Shown here: one piece after another, positions 6,357 through 6,559 of the stretch
Layout: the number at the start of each line of letters is the position of its first letter
How positions within the stretch are numbered: position 1 is the stretch's first letter
Assembly: GCA_023430825.1 (NCBI GenBank)
Contig: JAEYYL010000449.1
Location: forward strand, 1 to 6,559
Origin: Verrucomicrobiota bacterium
GTDB taxonomy: Bacteria > Verrucomicrobiota > Verrucomicrobiia > Opitutales > Opitutaceae
DNA: 6,559 bases
Direction of reading: 5' to 3'
The notes under the pieces: generated by a model
Database searches by the model: none
The model's input: only the letters and a program-made list of their open reading frames with translations
What the model was told of the DNA's origin: nothing
Translations under genes and position numbers: made by a program

Positions 6357-6559
6357 TCAGCGCCCGATCGTCAGCACAATCTTCCCGACATGTGCGCTGC
6401 TCTCCATCAGCCGGTGCGCGTCGGCCGCCTCGCTCATCGGATAGACGCGAAATACGTTCGCCTTCACCTGCCCGGCCCCGACCAGCGGCCACACCTGCGC
6501 CTCGATCTCCGCCGCCAGCGCCGTTTTGAACGCCGATTCCCGCGCGCGCAGCGTGCTGC
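6357..6559 (-). CDS. NAD(P)H:quinone oxidoreductase, PIG3-like MDR family (C-terminal fragment, cut by window edge)
   Basis: The last 66 residues and the TGA stop (6359-6357) are present; the N-terminus lies beyond the right edge. The fragment begins STLRAR, matching the conserved (G)STLRAR segment of PIG3/TP53I3-like quinone oxidoreductases. It continues with a helix leading to VWPLVGAGQVKANVFRVYP and ends MSEAADAHRLMESSAHVGKIVL, the characteristic C-terminal closing of zinc-independent medium-chain dehydrogenases, where the A-H-R-x-M-E-S-S helix and the G-K-I-V-L strand finish the catalytic domain. Full-length relatives have about 325 residues and reduce quinones or other electrophilic carbonyls with NADPH in the cytosol. 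The NADPH-binding Rossmann motif is outside the window, so activity cannot be judged here. The gene is separated from the methyltransferase by 386 bases containing a repeat, so cotranscription is unlikely. Confidence 0.85.
   Translation of the reverse strand, partial: STLRARESAFKTALAAEIEAQVWPLVGAGQVKANVFRVYPMSEAADAHRLMESSAHVGKIVLTIGR

Overview
The window is GC-rich and carries four protein-coding genes, all on the minus strand. In transcription order, right to left, they are: the C-terminal end of an NAD(P)H:quinone oxidoreductase of the PIG3-like MDR family (6357-6559, cut by the window edge); a class I SAM-dependent methyltransferase (5269-5970); an ADOP-type ABC transporter permease with the MacB-PCD/FtsX layout twice (2715-5192); and a secreted family-106 glycoside hydrolase, a putative alpha-L-rhamnosidase (1-2386, C-terminus outside the window).

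The best guess for the host is a soil or freshwater bacterium of Verrucomicrobiota, possibly Opitutaceae. This is inferred from four things: high GC, a GH106 enzyme with a carbohydrate-binding-like insert, an orphan ADOP permease, and two kinds of intergenic repeat that I associate with that group. Acidobacteriota is the main alternative, because ADOP permeases are named after it.

The layout is not one tight operon. Between the reductase and the methyltransferase lie 386 bp, much of it a degenerate CACGGAGGA-type repeat element (about 6135-6300). Only 76 bp separate the methyltransferase from the permease, so those two could be cotranscribed. Between the permease and the hydrolase lie 328 bp holding a GC-rich hairpin (2645-2701) just past the permease stop and a pair of inverted REP-like palindromes (2523-2617). 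The hydrolase is therefore probably its own transcription unit.

The genes do not form an evident shared pathway: a polysaccharide-degrading exoenzyme, an inner-membrane export-type permease with no ATPase beside it, a small-molecule methyltransferase of unknown substrate, and a reductase. I did not find a convincing new biological system. The most worthwhile leads are the two intergenic repeat families and the domain insert in the hydrolase. Very long open frames opposite the hydrolase and the permease are GC-driven antisense shadows, not genes.
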